Part shown: one piece after another, positions 33,341 through 42,637 of the stretch | Layout: every line of letters starts with the position of its first letter | How positions within the stretch are numbered: the stretch's first letter is position 1 | Assembly: GCF_009856355.1 (NCBI RefSeq) | Contig: NZ_WMEW01000010.1 | Span: 62,001-126,000 of the forward strand | Length of the DNA: 64,000 bases | Source: Halobacillus litoralis | GTDB lineage: Bacteria > Bacillota > Bacilli > Bacillales > Halobacillaceae | Reading direction: 5' to 3' | The notes under the pieces: model-generated | Told to the model about the DNA's origin: nothing | The model's input: only the letters and a program-made list of their open reading frames with translations | The model's database searches: none | Translations under genes and position numbers: made by a program

Positions 33341-34696
33341 ATGAATCATTCCATTGGCAGACTGCTGCCTGTAGACGGCTTTAAAGTCAGGAACAGCGGA
33401 GAAATGCCTCGAAATTTTCATCGTTCGTTATCCCATCTATATCAGCCGATCGTAGGACGACTGGCTGTATCCCTTTATCATTTGCTCCTGTCCGAAGCGG
33501 ATCTTGCTGATCAGGATGCAGTTCAAACGCATCATTCATTGATGGCGTACCTTTCAGCTCCTCTGGATAAGATTTATGAAGCGAGAGGAAGACTGGAAGC
33601 GCTCGGGTTGTTGAGAACGTATCGTTCCAAGGAAGAAAGCGAGCAGACCATCTATATTTATGCGGTCCATCCTCCTTTTACGCCGGAGGAATTTTTTCAG
33701 GATGACATGCTGGCGCTTCTTTTGACCCATGAACTGGGGCAGGATAAGTATGAGCAGGTGAAAAGCCGCTTTGTTAAGCCGGAGCCTTCCGTGGAAGGAT
33801 ATGAAGAAATCACGGCTTCTTTTGACGCAGTCTTCCATCATAAAATGATGGAATCTGTCCAGAGGGAAACAGAAGTGATGGCTGAACAGAAGCGTTCCCA
33901 GGAGTACAGGGGGCCGCGCACCTCGGAAGGGCGCGTCGATTTCACCTGGCTCCGCCAAGCGCTTCATAAGAGGATGTATCCAAGCGAACGGATTTTAACC
34001 GGACGGAATAAAAAATTAATTGTGCAGCTGGCCAGTTTGTATGATTTATCCAACGTGGAACTGGAAAAAGCGGTGACATGGGCGATTGATGAAAACCACT
34101 GCCTGGTCGAAGAAGAGTTCAAGGCTGCGTGCCATGACTTTATGAAGGAAGAAAAAACGGGGCAGCATGCGTCTGTGGATGACCGCGAGAAATGGGCATC
34201 TATGGAAAAAGGGACGACGGGCTCCAAGGAAGACCAGTTTGTTGAAATGCTCGAGCAGATATCTCCGAGAGAGCTTCTTGAAGATCTATCCAACGGTAAC
34301 AGCGCATCAGAGCAGGACTTGAAGCTGATCCGGGATGTCATGACGGAACAGGGAATGACGGCCGGGGTTATGAACGTGCTTGTTCACTACGTCATGTTGA
34401 AGACGGATATGAAATTGTCGAAATCCTATATGGAGAAAATCGCCAGTCACTGGGCGCGTAAAAATGTAACAACTGTCCGCCAGGCTATGAATCTCGCCAA
34501 GGCAGAACACCAGAAATACCAGCAGTGGGGCCGTCAGAAAACACAGAAGCGGGCCTCCCAAAAAGATGAAGTCATTCCTGTCTGGTTCAACAAGGAGGAA
34601 GAGAAGCAGCCTACCGCTGCATCTACGGCTGAGCCTCAGGTGGATAAAGAGGACATCGCAGCCCGGATTGCCAGGCTGACCAATAGAGGAAATTAG
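33341..34696 (+). CDS. dnaB: DnaB, replication initiation / helicase-loading protein
   Basis: 451 residues. This is the Firmicute DnaB (not the E. coli helicase); with DnaD and DnaI it loads the replicative helicase at oriC and restart sites and ties the origin to the membrane. The N-terminal winged-helix part (about 1-130) has LSHLYQPIVGRLAVSLYHLLL. The C-terminal DnaD-like domain (about 300-400) has SPRELLEDLS, GLTAGVMNVLVHYVMLK-like sequence and SYMEKIASHWARKNV. AAGGAGGTG precedes the ATG. It lies 17 bases before dnaI. Confidence 0.92.
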   Translation: MNHSIGRLLPVDGFKVRNSGEMPRNFHRSLSHLYQPIVGRLAVSLYHLLLSEADLADQDAVQTHHSLMAYLSAPLDKIYEARGRLEALGLLRTYRSKEESEQTIYIYAVHPPFTPEEFFQDDMLALLLTHELGQDKYEQVKSRFVKPEPSVEGYEEITASFDAVFHHKMMESVQRETEVMAEQKRSQEYRGPRTSEGRVDFTWLRQALHKRMYPSERILTGRNKKLIVQLASLYDLSNVELEKAVTWAIDENHCLVEEEFKAACHDFMKEEKTGQHASVDDREKWASMEKGTTGSKEDQFVEMLEQISPRELLEDLSNGNSASEQDLKLIRDVMTEQGMTAGVMNVLVHYVMLKTDMKLSKSYMEKIASHWARKNVTTVRQAMNLAKAEHQKYQQWGRQKTQKRASQKDEVIPVWFNKEEEKQPTAASTAEPQVDKEDIAARIARLTNRGN

Positions 34697-34713
34697 AGTA
34701 AGGGGTGAACGGA

Positions 34714-35646
34714 ATGGAGCCCATCCAGCAGTCACTGAAGAAATGGATGAAAGATAATAAGCAGTTCCAGCAGCGCTATAACCAAATGAAAGCGGAGGTT
34801 CTGGACTCCAGCGAAGTCCAGCGGCTGATGCAGGAAAATGAAGGCTTGGATGAGAAGGCCGTGGAAAAGCACCTGATCAAGCTTTATGAATACCGTACTC
34901 AATCGAAAAACTGCGAAAAATGCCCCTCCAGGGAGGAATGTATCAACATTCTGCCTGGATACGTCCCGTCGCTGGAAGTTGAAGGGACGGACATTAAACT
35001 TATTTATGATAAATGCAGACGCCAGCGTTCACAGGAACAGCAGTCGTACCAGAAATCATTGGTGAGCAGCCTTCATATGCCGAGAGAAATTCTGGAAGCG
35101 TCTCTGGAGCGGATGGATCTGGAAGACCCTGACCGCGGCGGAGCGGTGGCTGAAACCGTCCGGTATATTGAAAGTCTCGGTGATGAACTTCCGGCCAAAG
35201 GCTTGTATTTTCATGGACCATTCGGTGTGGGGAAAACGTATTTTCTCGGGGCGATCGCCAATGCCCTCAGTGATAAACAGATTCCATCGATGATCATTTA
35301 TATGCCGGAATTTGTCAGAGAGATGAAATCATCCATCAAAGATGATTCCCTCAACGAAAAAATTACCGCTTTTAAAGAAACGCCGGTGTTGATGCTGGAC
35401 GATATCGGGGCAGAGTCCCAGTCGGCCTGGTTCAGGGATGAAATCCTGGGGAGTATTCTCCACTACCGGATGATGGAGCGTCTGCCTGTCTTTTTTACGT
35501 CCAATTACACGTTGAATGAGCTTGAAAAGGTATTGATGACAAGCAGCCGCGGCGATGTGGAACAAGTAAAAGCGAAGCGGATTACCGAACGCATCAAGCA
35601 GCTGAGTGAGACGGTTTTTGTCGACGGGCAGAACAGGCGTTCATAA
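34714..35646 (+). CDS. dnaI: DnaI, helicase loader ATPase
   Basis: 310 residues. Loads the replicative helicase. An N-terminal helical and zinc-binding region (about 50-100) has CEKCPSREEC and a later Cys. The AAA+ core has Walker A GPFGVGKTYF (about 168-177), Walker B VLMLDDIGAE (about 225-234) and sensor 1 PVFFTSNYTLNEL. The ribosome binding site AAGGGGTGA favours ATG 34714 rather than the earlier in-frame GTG at 34705. Operon with dnaB. Confidence 0.94.
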   Translation: MEPIQQSLKKWMKDNKQFQQRYNQMKAEVLDSSEVQRLMQENEGLDEKAVEKHLIKLYEYRTQSKNCEKCPSREECINILPGYVPSLEVEGTDIKLIYDKCRRQRSQEQQSYQKSLVSSLHMPREILEASLERMDLEDPDRGGAVAETVRYIESLGDELPAKGLYFHGPFGVGKTYFLGAIANALSDKQIPSMIIYMPEFVREMKSSIKDDSLNEKITAFKETPVLMLDDIGAESQSAWFRDEILGSILHYRMMERLPVFFTSNYTLNELEKVLMTSSRGDVEQVKAKRITERIKQLSETVFVDGQNRRS

Positions 35647-35802
35647 ATTTTTTTCGAACAGGAAGGTCAGTGACATGATTTTCCTATCCCTCTCATAAAT
35701 ATAACAAAGAAAAGACGAGCCGGTCTTGATGATATTTTCTATGCTTCCAGGAAGCATTGATGATAGACATAGGATGGAAAGTCGGGATGAGGGGGAATTC
35801 TG

Positions 35803-36612
35803 GTGTTTGACTTATCTTTTTCCAAGCGTCTGGAAGCCGAAACGTTTTATAATGCCATCGTTTCCGAACAGAAGCTGTGGGTTTATGAGGAAAGCGGCAG
35901 GCGCTTTTCTGTTAAATTAATGCATTCGTCCTCAAGGGAGTCTGCTTATGTAGACGTGGTGCGGGCCCTGCACCATGTCGTACGGAAAAGGAAAATCCCA
36001 GCCTGGATGGAAGGGGTCCTCCGGTTCTCGTATCATTTCGATGATGCCGATGAAATTCAGCGCATCCTCGAAATTGAGCAGGAATTTGATTCTCATCCTC
36101 CAGCGGGCCTGCGTCTGCCGCCTGTCCACCACTATATTAAAGCCTACATTCAGGAGTATGTGCACGTAAGGGATGCGGTGGTGTTTGATGACTTGAGTGC
36201 GGGCTGCCTGGCTCATATACACACGTGTCTTGCGGATTATACCGGAAAAGTCATCGATGAATACAAGCAGGAAGAATCGTACCAGCTGCTGGTGGATTCC
36301 TGGCGGCACCGCGTTCATCATCAGGATACAGGTGTACAGCTGCTTCATATCCTGGATGATCATGGACTGACTTACTTCCATGATGAAGGCAACCCGCTGA
36401 GTCATTCGGAGACCCGTTTGTATCAGAAACAATACCCGGATGAAGCTGTGTCTGATCTGCCTTTGGAATGGCCGGTCACACCGGCGCTCGTCCATGCCCC
36501 CGAGGAGATCATCATCTATTCTGATCAGGCGGAGAATTCCAACCTGGAATTGTTGATGAATATCTTTGAGGAAAAGGCTGTCTGGAAGCCTAAATCACAA
36601 TTTCCTTTTTAA
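35803..36612 (+). CDS. ytxC: YtxC, putative sporulation protein
   Basis: 269 residues. No known catalytic motif. Soluble and mixed alpha/beta, with HHYIKAYIQEYVHVRDAVVFDDL and LLVDSWRHRV typical of YtxC. Position between dnaI and thrS matches B. subtilis ytxC, annotated as sporulation-linked. The start is GTG 35803 with GGGGGAAT upstream. The 156 bases before it contain a small palindrome (ATGCTTCC-A-GGAAGCAT) but no clear promoter. Confidence 0.75.
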   Translation: MFDLSFSKRLEAETFYNAIVSEQKLWVYEESGRRFSVKLMHSSSRESAYVDVVRALHHVVRKRKIPAWMEGVLRFSYHFDDADEIQRILEIEQEFDSHPPAGLRLPPVHHYIKAYIQEYVHVRDAVVFDDLSAGCLAHIHTCLADYTGKVIDEYKQEESYQLLVDSWRHRVHHQDTGVQLLHILDDHGLTYFHDEGNPLSHSETRLYQKQYPDEAVSDLPLEWPVTPALVHAPEEIIIYSDQAENSNLELLMNIFEEKAVWKPKSQFPF

Positions 36613-36617
36613 AGCCC

Positions 36618-36646
36618 TTGATTTCCTTTTCGCAAATGGATATAAT
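36618..36646 (+). promoter_or_regulatory. thrS promoter
   Basis: TTGATT (36618-36623), 17 bases, TATAAT (36641-36646), just after ytxC. Confidence 0.85.
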
Positions 36647-36652
36647 ACGTAC

Positions 36653-36918
36653 ATATTAAATCAATGGCTTTGATAAGGATATGAACGGAAAGTGGCGTAG
36701 GATCAGAGAGAGGAGTCATCGGCTGGAAGCTCCTTCTTAACGGCTTATCGTTTACCACCTTGGAGCCCTGTCTGTGAAATGAGTCAGAGTAATGGACAGC
36801 GTCTGATCCGCGTTAAGGATAATGAAGCCGCAGCCCTTTGAGGATGCGGGAAACTGGGTGGAACCACGAGAGACAACGCTCGTCCCTTAGCACAATGCTG
36901 AGGGATGGGCGTTTTTTT
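36653..36918 (+). promoter_or_regulatory. T-box leader of thrS
   Basis: The conserved T-box GGGTGGAACCACG is at 36856-36868. It is followed by the terminator AACGCTCGTCCCTTAGCA / TGCTGAGGGATGGGCGTT (36875-36892 and 36896-36913) with a T run. Uncharged tRNA-Thr would pair at the specifier loop and T-box and favour the antiterminator. An ACC codon at about 36755-36758 in the upper stem is a likely threonine specifier, though I did not fold the stem. Confidence 0.9.
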
Positions 36919-36944
36919 ATTTATTTAGAAAAGGAGTGTTATAC

Positions 36945-38891
36945 ATGGCGGATGTGATTCAAATCAAATTCCCAGACGGAAACATGAAGGAGTTTGAGAA
37001 AGGGACCACAGGTGAGGATATTGCTAAGTCAATTTCTTCAGGATTGAAGAAGCAGGCTCTGGCGATCAAGCTGGACGGCGAACCTTACGATCTTAGACGT
37101 CCCATTGAACAGGACGGGGAAATAGAAATCCTGACTTATAAAAATCCAGAAGGTCTGGAAGTGGCGCGCCACTCTACTGCCCACCTGATGGCCCAGGCAG
37201 TGAAACGTCTTTACGGAAACGTGAAGCTTGGCGTTGGTCCGGTCATTGAAAATGGATTCTATTATGATATCGATATGGAGGAATCCTTGACTCCGGAGGA
37301 TCTTCCGAAAATCGAAAAGGAAATGCAGAAAATCGTGGATGAAAACCATGAGATCGAACGCATTGAGCTTTCAAGGGAAGAAGCGATCGAGAAATATAAG
37401 GAAATCGGCGATGAGTTGAAGCTTGAGCTGATCGAAGCCATTCCTGAAGGGGAGCAGGTGACGATTTACAAGCAGGGTGAATTCTTTGATCTCTGCCGTG
37501 GTGTCCACGTGCCGCAGACAAGTAAAATCAAAGTCTTCAAGCTGTTGAGCATTTCCGGCGCTTACTGGAGAGGGGACAGCGACAACCAGATGCTTCAGCG
37601 TATTTACGGTACAGCTTTTGAGAAGAAAGCCCACCTGGATGAATACCTGCAGATGCTTGAAGAAGCGAAGGAACGTGACCACCGTAAATTAGGGAAGGAA
37701 CTTGAAATCTTCACAATCAATCAGAAAGTCGGCCAGGGACTTCCGATGTGGCTTCCGAAAGGTTCGACCATCCGCCGTACGATTGAGCGCTATATCGTCG
37801 ATACAGAGGAGCGTCTCGGTTACGATCACGTGTATACGCCTGTTCTCGGCAGCGTCGATCTCTATAAAACGAGCGGACACTGGGATCACTATCAGGATGA
37901 TATGTTCCCGACAATGGAAATGGATAACGAAGATCTTGTGCTTCGGCCAATGAACTGTCCTCACCATATGATGGTCTATAAAAACCAGATGCACAGCTAC
38001 CGGAATCTGCCTGTCCGGATTGCTGAACTCGGGACGATGCACCGTTATGAAATGTCCGGAGCCCTTGCCGGTCTTCAGCGTGTTCGTGCGATGACCTTGA
38101 ATGATGCTCATATCTTTGCCCGCCCGGATCAGCTGAAGGATGAATTCAAGCGCGTTGTCCGCCTTGTTCAGGAAGTGTACCGTGACTTCGGCATCAATGA
38201 CTACTACTTCCGCCTGTCCTACCGGGACCCGGAGGATAAAGAAAAATACATCGACAATGATGCGATGTGGGATAAAGCGCAGGGCATGCTCAAAGAAACG
38301 ATGGAAGATATGAAGCTGGAGTATGTGGAAGCTGAAGGGGAAGCGGCCTTCTACGGTCCGAAACTGGATGTCCAAGTGAAAACAGCCCTCGGTAAAGACG
38401 AAACACTTTCCACTGTCCAGCTGGACTTCCACCTTCCGGAGCGGTTTGACCTGACTTATGTCGGGGAAGATGGAGAGGATCACCGTCCGGTCGTTATTCA
38501 CCGTGGTGTCGTTTCAACAATGGAACGCTTTGTAGCTTTCCTTATTGAAGAGTACAAAGGCGTATTCCCGACATGGCTTGCACCTGTCCAGGCTAAGATA
38601 ATCCCGGTTTCTGCTGATGTCCATCTGGACTATGCTAAAAAACTGGAGGATGAACTTCGTGAAGCAGGCGTGCGTGTGGAAGTGGATGAGCGGAATGAAA
38701 AGATCGGCTATAAGATTCGTGAAGCTCAGATACAGAAAGTTCCGTTCCAGCTTGTCGTTGGAGATAAGGAGATTGAAGGTCATGCGGTCAACGTCCGTCG
38801 TTACGGAGAGCAGGACTCCGCTACAAAATCTGTAGACACATTCAAGTCCGAAATCAAAAACGAGATCGACCAAAAGCTTCTAAGAAAGTAA
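36945..38891 (+). CDS. thrS: Threonyl-tRNA synthetase
   Basis: 648 residues. Class II enzyme. TGS domain 1-62, the editing (SAD) domain with [16 protein letters not shown] and the zinc-like HxxxH region plus CRGVHVPQT (about 63-240), the catalytic core with [34 protein letters not shown] and [15 protein letters not shown], and the C-terminal anticodon-binding domain (about 540-640). ATG 36945 has AAAGGAG eight bases upstream. Controlled by the T-box before it. Confidence 0.96.
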   Translation: MADVIQIKFPDGNMKEFEKGTTGEDIAKSISSGLKKQALAIKLDGEPYDLRRPIEQDGEIEILTYKNPEGLEVARHSTAHLMAQAVKRLYGNVKLGVGPVIENGFYYDIDMEESLTPEDLPKIEKEMQKIVDENHEIERIELSREEAIEKYKEIGDELKLELIEAIPEGEQVTIYKQGEFFDLCRGVHVPQTSKIKVFKLLSISGAYWRGDSDNQMLQRIYGTAFEKKAHLDEYLQMLEEAKERDHRKLGKELEIFTINQKVGQGLPMWLPKGSTIRRTIERYIVDTEERLGYDHVYTPVLGSVDLYKTSGHWDHYQDDMFPTMEMDNEDLVLRPMNCPHHMMVYKNQMHSYRNLPVRIAELGTMHRYEMSGALAGLQRVRAMTLNDAHIFARPDQLKDEFKRVVRLVQEVYRDFGINDYYFRLSYRDPEDKEKYIDNDAMWDKAQGMLKETMEDMKLEYVEAEGEAAFYGPKLDVQVKTALGKDETLSTVQLDFHLPERFDLTYVGEDGEDHRPVVIHRGVVSTMERFVAFLIEEYKGVFPTWLAPVQAKIIPVSADVHLDYAKKLEDELREAGVRVEVDERNEKIGYKIREAQIQKVPFQLVVGDKEIEGHAVNVRRYGEQDSATKSVDTFKSEIKNEIDQKLLRK

Positions 38892-39157
38892 CAGCTGAAG
38901 CGGAAAAGAATGTATAACCTGTCAAACCCGTACGAGGACGGACAAATGCCGCTCCTGGTACGGGTTCTTTTTATCCTTTCGGGTCTCTTCTTTTTCAGAC
39001 GGTGTGCGTGGACCGGGGAGAACACTACAGCCTGTGCTCCCGTTCACCCAGCATCGCAATCCTCTCTTTCCAGGCATTGGTTTGCAGGAAAGGGATTGAT
39101 TTTTATCCGGATTTCGATTATCCTAGATTAGGTAGTCAGATAAACAACATTTGATTG
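38892..39157 (+). other. Gap between thrS and the infC promoter
   Basis: Apart from the thrS terminator at 38925-38971, I see no gene here. Bases 39000-39060 are GC-richer but show no reading frame with a ribosome binding site. Confidence 0.5.
38925..38971 (+). terminator. thrS terminator
   Basis: AACCCGTACGAGGA pairs with TCCTGGTACGGGTT (one mismatch), then CTTTTTAT. The loop is long. Confidence 0.8.
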
Positions 39158-39186
39158 TTGACATGCATCATCAGGCATGCTATTAT
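39158..39186 (+). promoter_or_regulatory. infC-rpmI-rplT promoter
   Basis: A perfect TTGACA (39158-39163), 17 bases, TATTAT (39181-39186). A strong promoter, as expected for translation genes. Confidence 0.88.
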
Positions 39187-39192
39187 TGTTTA

Positions 39193-39340
39193 GGTAACTG
39201 AATGAACGGATCTAGAGACAAGTAGGAGCACCCGCTTCTCACCTGATCGACGCTGATAAAGCAGTTGGCAGGTCACTAATTCCTTAAATGTTAGGATACG
39301 TGTGGGTGCATAATGTGTACCGACACTTTTTTTATTTGCA
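39193..39340 (+). promoter_or_regulatory. L20-type autoregulatory leader of infC operon
   Basis: A leader of about 210 bases runs to the infC start. It contains GTAGGAGCACCCGCTTCTCACC (split: GTAGGAGCACC, then CGCTTCTCACC) near 39220-39243, and a terminator-like hairpin GTGTGGGTGCA / TGTACCGACAC followed by eight T (about 39300-39337). In B. subtilis L20 binds this leader and causes early termination of infC-rpmI-rplT (L20 leader, Rfam family). The presence of the same three genes supports it. Confidence 0.75.
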
Positions 39341-39404
39341 GCAGGAATCTTGTCGATGACAGATCTCATATAAGTTTTCTAAAACTAGTTGGAGGTGGCT
39401 CGAT

Positions 39405-39923
39405 ATTAGCAAGGATAACATGAACGTTAATGAAAAAATCCGTGCCCGTGAAGTCCGTCTGATCGACGTGAATGGTGAGCAGCTTGGAGTTAAATCCCGT
39501 AACGAAGCGCTTGATATTGCAGCAAACGCAAATCTTGATCTTGTTATGGTGGCCCCAAATGCGAAGCCTCCGGTTTGCCGAGTGATGGACTACGGAAAAT
39601 ATCGTTTCGAGCAGCAGAAGAAAGAAAAAGAAGCTCGTAAGAAACAAACCGTCATCAAAGTGAAGGAAGTGCGTCTCAGCCCAGGGATTGAAGACCACGA
39701 CTTCAACACAAAACTTCGTAACGCACGCAAGTTCTTGTCTAAAGGTGACAAAGTGAAAGCATCTGTCCGTTTCCGCGGACGTGCCATCACACACAAGGAA
39801 CTAGGGCAGAAAGTACTCGAACGTCTGGCTGAAGAGTGCAAAGATGTCGCCCAGGTTGAGACCAAGCCTAAAATGGAAGGTCGCAGCATGTTCTTAATGC
39901 TTGCTCCTCTCGGCGAGAAGTAA
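39405..39923 (+). CDS. infC: Translation initiation factor IF-3, AUU start
   Basis: 172 residues. IF-3 binds the 30S subunit, prevents 50S joining and checks the start codon. N-domain about 1-75 ([35 protein letters not shown]), linker of Lys/Glu-rich residues, C-domain about 85-172 ([36 protein letters not shown]). GGAGGTGG (39391-39398) is 24 bases from ATG 39420, too far, but nine from an in-frame ATT at 39405 (ATT AGC AAG GAT AAC ATG). AUU is the known autoregulatory start of infC in many bacteria, so that start is chosen. Confidence 0.93.
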   Translation: MSKDNMNVNEKIRAREVRLIDVNGEQLGVKSRNEALDIAANANLDLVMVAPNAKPPVCRVMDYGKYRFEQQKKEKEARKKQTVIKVKEVRLSPGIEDHDFNTKLRNARKFLSKGDKVKASVRFRGRAITHKELGQKVLERLAEECKDVAQVETKPKMEGRSMFLMLAPLGEK

Positions 39924-39956
39924 GACAAAGTATCAAGTTTAAAGGAGGAAATTCAC

Positions 39957-40154
39957 ATGCCAAAAATGAAGACCCATAAAGGTTCTCAAAAACGCTTCAA
40001 AAAAACTGGAACAGGTAAAGTGAAACGTTCCCACGCTTTCACAAGCCACTTGTTCGCAAACAAATCAACTAAGCAAAAGCGTAAGCTTCGTAAAGAGGCA
40101 CTAGTTTCTGCAGGAGACTACCGCCGCATCAAGCATATGCTTCCAAAAGACTAA
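39957..40154 (+). CDS. rpmI: Ribosomal protein bL35
   Basis: 65 residues, very basic, begins [20 protein letters not shown], the family signature. Part of the 50S subunit. AAAGGAGG precedes it. Middle gene of infC-rpmI-rplT. Confidence 0.97.
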   Translation: MPKMKTHKGSQKRFKKTGTGKVKRSHAFTSHLFANKSTKQKRKLRKEALVSAGDYRRIKHMLPKD

Positions 40155-40184
40155 TAAAGACTGATTTAATTAGGAGGGATTACC

Positions 40185-40541
40185 ATGCCACGAGTAAAAG
40201 GTGGAACAGTGACACGTCAACGTCGTAACCGTGTCCTTAAACTAGCAAAAGGTTATTATGGTTCAAAGCACGCACTATTTAAAACTGCTAAACAGCAGGT
40301 AATGAAATCAGGACAGTACGCTTACCGCGACCGTCGTCAGAAAAAGCGCGACTTCCGTAAGCTTTGGATCGCCCGTATCAACGCTGCAGCGCGTTTGAAC
40401 GACATTTCCTACAGCCGTCTAATGCACGGTCTTAAACTTGCGGGTATCGAAGTAAACCGTAAGATGCTTGCTGATCTTGCTGTTAACGATGCACAAGGTT
40501 TCGCAAGTCTAGCTGAGCAAGCTAAATCTGCTCTTAAGTAA
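40185..40541 (+). CDS. rplT: Ribosomal protein bL20
   Basis: 118 residues. Binds 23S rRNA early in 50S assembly, and in B. subtilis also binds its own operon leader to lower expression. Signature sequence [43 protein letters not shown], and [32 protein letters not shown] precedes the ATG. A strong terminator at 40551 ends the operon. Confidence 0.97.
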   Translation: MPRVKGGTVTRQRRNRVLKLAKGYYGSKHALFKTAKQQVMKSGQYAYRDRRQKKRDFRKLWIARINAAARLNDISYSRLMHGLKLAGIEVNRKMLADLAVNDAQGFASLAEQAKSALK

Positions 40542-40550
40542 CAGTATGAG

Positions 40551-40590
40551 AAAGAGCCATTTCCGTCCGGTTGGAAATGGCTCTTTTTTT
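40551..40590 (+). terminator. rplT terminator
   Basis: Stem AGAGCCATTTCC / GGAAATGGCTCT (40553-40564 and 40573-40584), then seven T. Confidence 0.9.
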
Positions 40591-40627
40591 ATACCCTGTT
40601 TCAATCAATGAGGGGAGTGTGAAAGTG

Positions 40628-40900
40628 ATGGTGTATGCAGCATTGTTTTACCTGGTGGTAAACGCGTGGCTGTTTATTCTGATGGGAGTGGACAAGAAGC
40701 GGTCGCGGCTGGAGCAGTGGAGGGTGCCGGAAAAGCATCTTTGGCTGCTGGCATGGATCGGAGGCGCGTTAGGAGGCATGCTTGGGATGAAGGTTTTTCG
40801 TCATAAGACGAAACATAAGGCATTTGCAGCAGGCTTTCCATTGCTTGCAGCTGCCCATGCGCTGTTGATCGGCTGGCTGTACATGAGGTTCTATACATAA
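40628..40900 (+). CDS. ysdA: YsdA, DUF1294 membrane protein
   Basis: 90 residues. Two or three membrane segments (about 3-20, 40-58 and 68-86) with the DUF1294 signature MGVDKKRSRLEQWRVPEKHLWLLAWIGGALGGMLGMKVFRHKTKH. Function is unknown; short DUF1294 proteins are membrane-bound. AGGGGAGTG (40611-40619) supports ATG 40628; earlier in-frame starts overlap the rplT terminator. Position after rplT matches B. subtilis ysdA. Confidence 0.85.
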   Translation: MVYAALFYLVVNAWLFILMGVDKKRSRLEQWRVPEKHLWLLAWIGGALGGMLGMKVFRHKTKHKAFAAGFPLLAAAHALLIGWLYMRFYT

Positions 40901-40938
40901 ATATCCTGTCATAAGATGTAGGCAGGGAGGGGATTGAC

Positions 40939-41511
40939 GTGGGCGGGACAACGACAGCTGTGCTGGCATGGTTGGAACATCAGGAAGCCTGGGCGCCGCT
41001 CTTGTTTATCGGAATTCATATGCTTCGGCCGTTTTTGTTTCTGCCGGTCATGCTCGTCTGTATAACCGGAGGTGTCTTGTTCGGCCCGATTGCGGGGACG
41101 GCCTACTCTGTCATTGGGACGATGATATCCAGCCTCTTGTTTTACAGGACGATCCGGATCATGCCGTGGGTGATGAAAAGGATGGCGGGGATTAAGGAGC
41201 GGTGGATGAAGAAGCAGGCGTCGCTGTCCGTCAGACAGGTGGCTGTGCTGCGCCTTGTTCCTTTCATTCATTTTCACTTGTTGTCCTATTGTCTCATTGA
41301 AAGCAGTGCAGATTTTAAGGATTACGCGAAATCATCTTTATTTGCTAATTTTCCACTTGCTTTTATTTACACATCTGTCGGTCAGTGGGTCACGCTTTTT
41401 TCCCTGCCGATGATGGTCGCTTTTTCGGGAGCTCTCGTCGGGGTGAGTTTTATGATCCGGAAAAAAAGTGAAGTGTTTCTCTGGCACGATTTCTTCCAGA
41501 CGAACCCATAA
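40939..41511 (+). CDS. TVP38/TMEM64 (DedA-like) family membrane protein
   Basis: 190 residues with about five hydrophobic segments. The VTT/DedA-like core is visible: FLPVMLVCITGGVLFGPIAGTAYSVIGTMISSLLFYRTIR, VLRLVPFIHFHLLSYC and a glycine/proline-rich reentrant pattern. The family is linked to lipid scrambling or export, but no substrate can be assigned. The start is GTG 40939, with GGGAGGGGA upstream. It lies 38 bases after ysdA and is convergent with ysdB. Confidence 0.75.
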   Translation: MGGTTTAVLAWLEHQEAWAPLLFIGIHMLRPFLFLPVMLVCITGGVLFGPIAGTAYSVIGTMISSLLFYRTIRIMPWVMKRMAGIKERWMKKQASLSVRQVAVLRLVPFIHFHLLSYCLIESSADFKDYAKSSLFANFPLAFIYTSVGQWVTLFSLPMMVAFSGALVGVSFMIRKKSEVFLWHDFFQTNP

Positions 41512-41552
41512 AAATAACCCTCTGCAGTGAGAATGCAGAGGGTTATTTTAAT
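41511..41552. terminator. Bidirectional terminator, TVP38 gene / ysdB
   Basis: Sixteen-base stem AAAATAACCCTCTGCA / TGCAGAGGGTTATTTT (41511-41526 and 41534-41549). T runs flank it on both strands. It overlaps the ends of both convergent genes. Confidence 0.88.
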
Positions 41553-41958
41553 GGAAGTCATCGTTATTCTTCAACGGGTGGATGATCAGACGGTTGATCG
41601 GATATTTCCATTCAATAGAAGCGTGCGGATAACGGAGCAGGATTTCTTTTTCCATAAAGTAAAGATCCTCCCGGTCCAGCCCTTGAAGCTTCTGTGGGTC
41701 ATGGGCACTCACATTGATGGTAACGACCTCGAAGGCATCTTCCGTTGTCCCTAAATATTTCTCCCCTTCAAATACATGACCTTTCAAGGTCATCAGGAAG
41801 TTTTCCTTCGTATCTTCTTGATTGTCATGAAAGTAAAATTCTTTCTTATCCCGGGCAAGGTCCAGCTTCCTGCGTGGGTTAACGATGAATTTATAGGCGG
41901 TGTACATGATAAAGGCTACAGCCAGAAGCAGCAGCAGTCGGAACAAAAGGATGATCAT
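41548..41958 (-). CDS. ysdB: YsdB-like membrane protein
   Basis: 136 residues. One N-terminal membrane helix (about 3-24, LLFRLLLLLAVAFIMYTAYKFI) and a soluble part with NPRRKLDLARDKKEFYFHDNQEDTKENFLMTLKGHVFEGEKYLGT and LYFMEKEILLRYPHASIEWKYPI. This closely resembles YsdB of B. subtilis, described as affecting the sigma-W response; its mechanism is unknown. ATG 41958 has GGAAGGAG about ten bases upstream on the minus strand; the frame further upstream is not expected to be translated. Confidence 0.82.
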   Translation of the reverse strand: MIILLFRLLLLLAVAFIMYTAYKFIVNPRRKLDLARDKKEFYFHDNQEDTKENFLMTLKGHVFEGEKYLGTTEDAFEVVTINVSAHDPQKLQGLDREDLYFMEKEILLRYPHASIEWKYPINRLIIHPLKNNDDFH

Positions 41959-42069
41959 AAATATCGGACTCCTTCCTTGAAGGTGCGTGCCTCCTATACG
42001 TATCAGCATGTCTTTTTGTTTCAGAAAATGATACATTATTATCGATGATTTTTTTAGGAGGGTCAAACG

Positions 42070-42555
42070 ATGTTTTGGGAATCGTTATACCAGATGCAGA
42101 AGAAACTGGACCAATATATTGAACAACAGCACGACTTGGAGAAAAGCGGCTATGTGGAATCCAAGATTCTTGCTTTATTAGTAGAGCTTGGGGAATTGGC
42201 GAATGAAACCCGCTGCTTTAAATTTTGGAGCACCAAAGGGCCGAGCGCTCCATCCGTCATTCAGGAGGAGTATGTCGACGGAGTTCATTTCCTGTTGTCC
42301 CTTGGTTTGGACCTTGGTTTCCGCTATACCCATCAGGAAGAGGAGAACCGTTCAATGACGCAGACAGACGCCTTCCTGGAAGTGTACAGCCGGGTGGAGG
42401 TTTTCCGTCACGAAAGGACGAAGGATAATTATGAAGCGTTGTTTCATGCCTATGTTTCCTTAGGCCGTACTCTTGGAATTACGGCAGAGGATTTGAAAGA
42501 GGCGTATATAAATAAAAATGAAGTGAATTTTAAGAGACAGGACCAAGGTTATTAA
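42070..42555 (+). CDS. dUTP diphosphatase, dimeric all-alpha type
   Basis: 161 residues, all-helical. The metal-binding ELxxE and ExxD motifs of the MazG/dimeric-dUTPase superfamily are present: LLVELGELANETRCFKFWS (about 39-57) and IQEEYVDGVHFLLSLGLDL (about 66-84). It should cut dUTP to dUMP and pyrophosphate, keeping uracil out of DNA. AGGAGGG precedes the ATG. It is divergent from ysdB and about 80 bases before ysdC; B. subtilis has no dUTPase between ysdB and ysdC as I recall. Confidence 0.82.
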   Translation: MFWESLYQMQKKLDQYIEQQHDLEKSGYVESKILALLVELGELANETRCFKFWSTKGPSAPSVIQEEYVDGVHFLLSLGLDLGFRYTHQEEENRSMTQTDAFLEVYSRVEVFRHERTKDNYEALFHAYVSLGRTLGITAEDLKEAYINKNEVNFKRQDQGY

Positions 42556-42574
42556 TCACAAAATGGCAGAATTT

Positions 42575-42603
42575 TTGTGAAATCGCTTCAAAGGGTTTAT
42601 AAT
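42575..42603 (+). promoter_or_regulatory. ysdC promoter
   Basis: TTGTGA (42575-42580), 17 bases, TATAAT (42598-42603). Confidence 0.75.
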
Positions 42604-42637
42604 AACATTGGATAGAAAAAGGAGGATTTGAATACAT

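Noticed and set aside
39000-39060. Possible further copy of the intergenic repeat
   Set aside because: A short stretch (CCTGTGCTCCCGTTC) looks like part of the core, but the match is too short and the flanks do not align.
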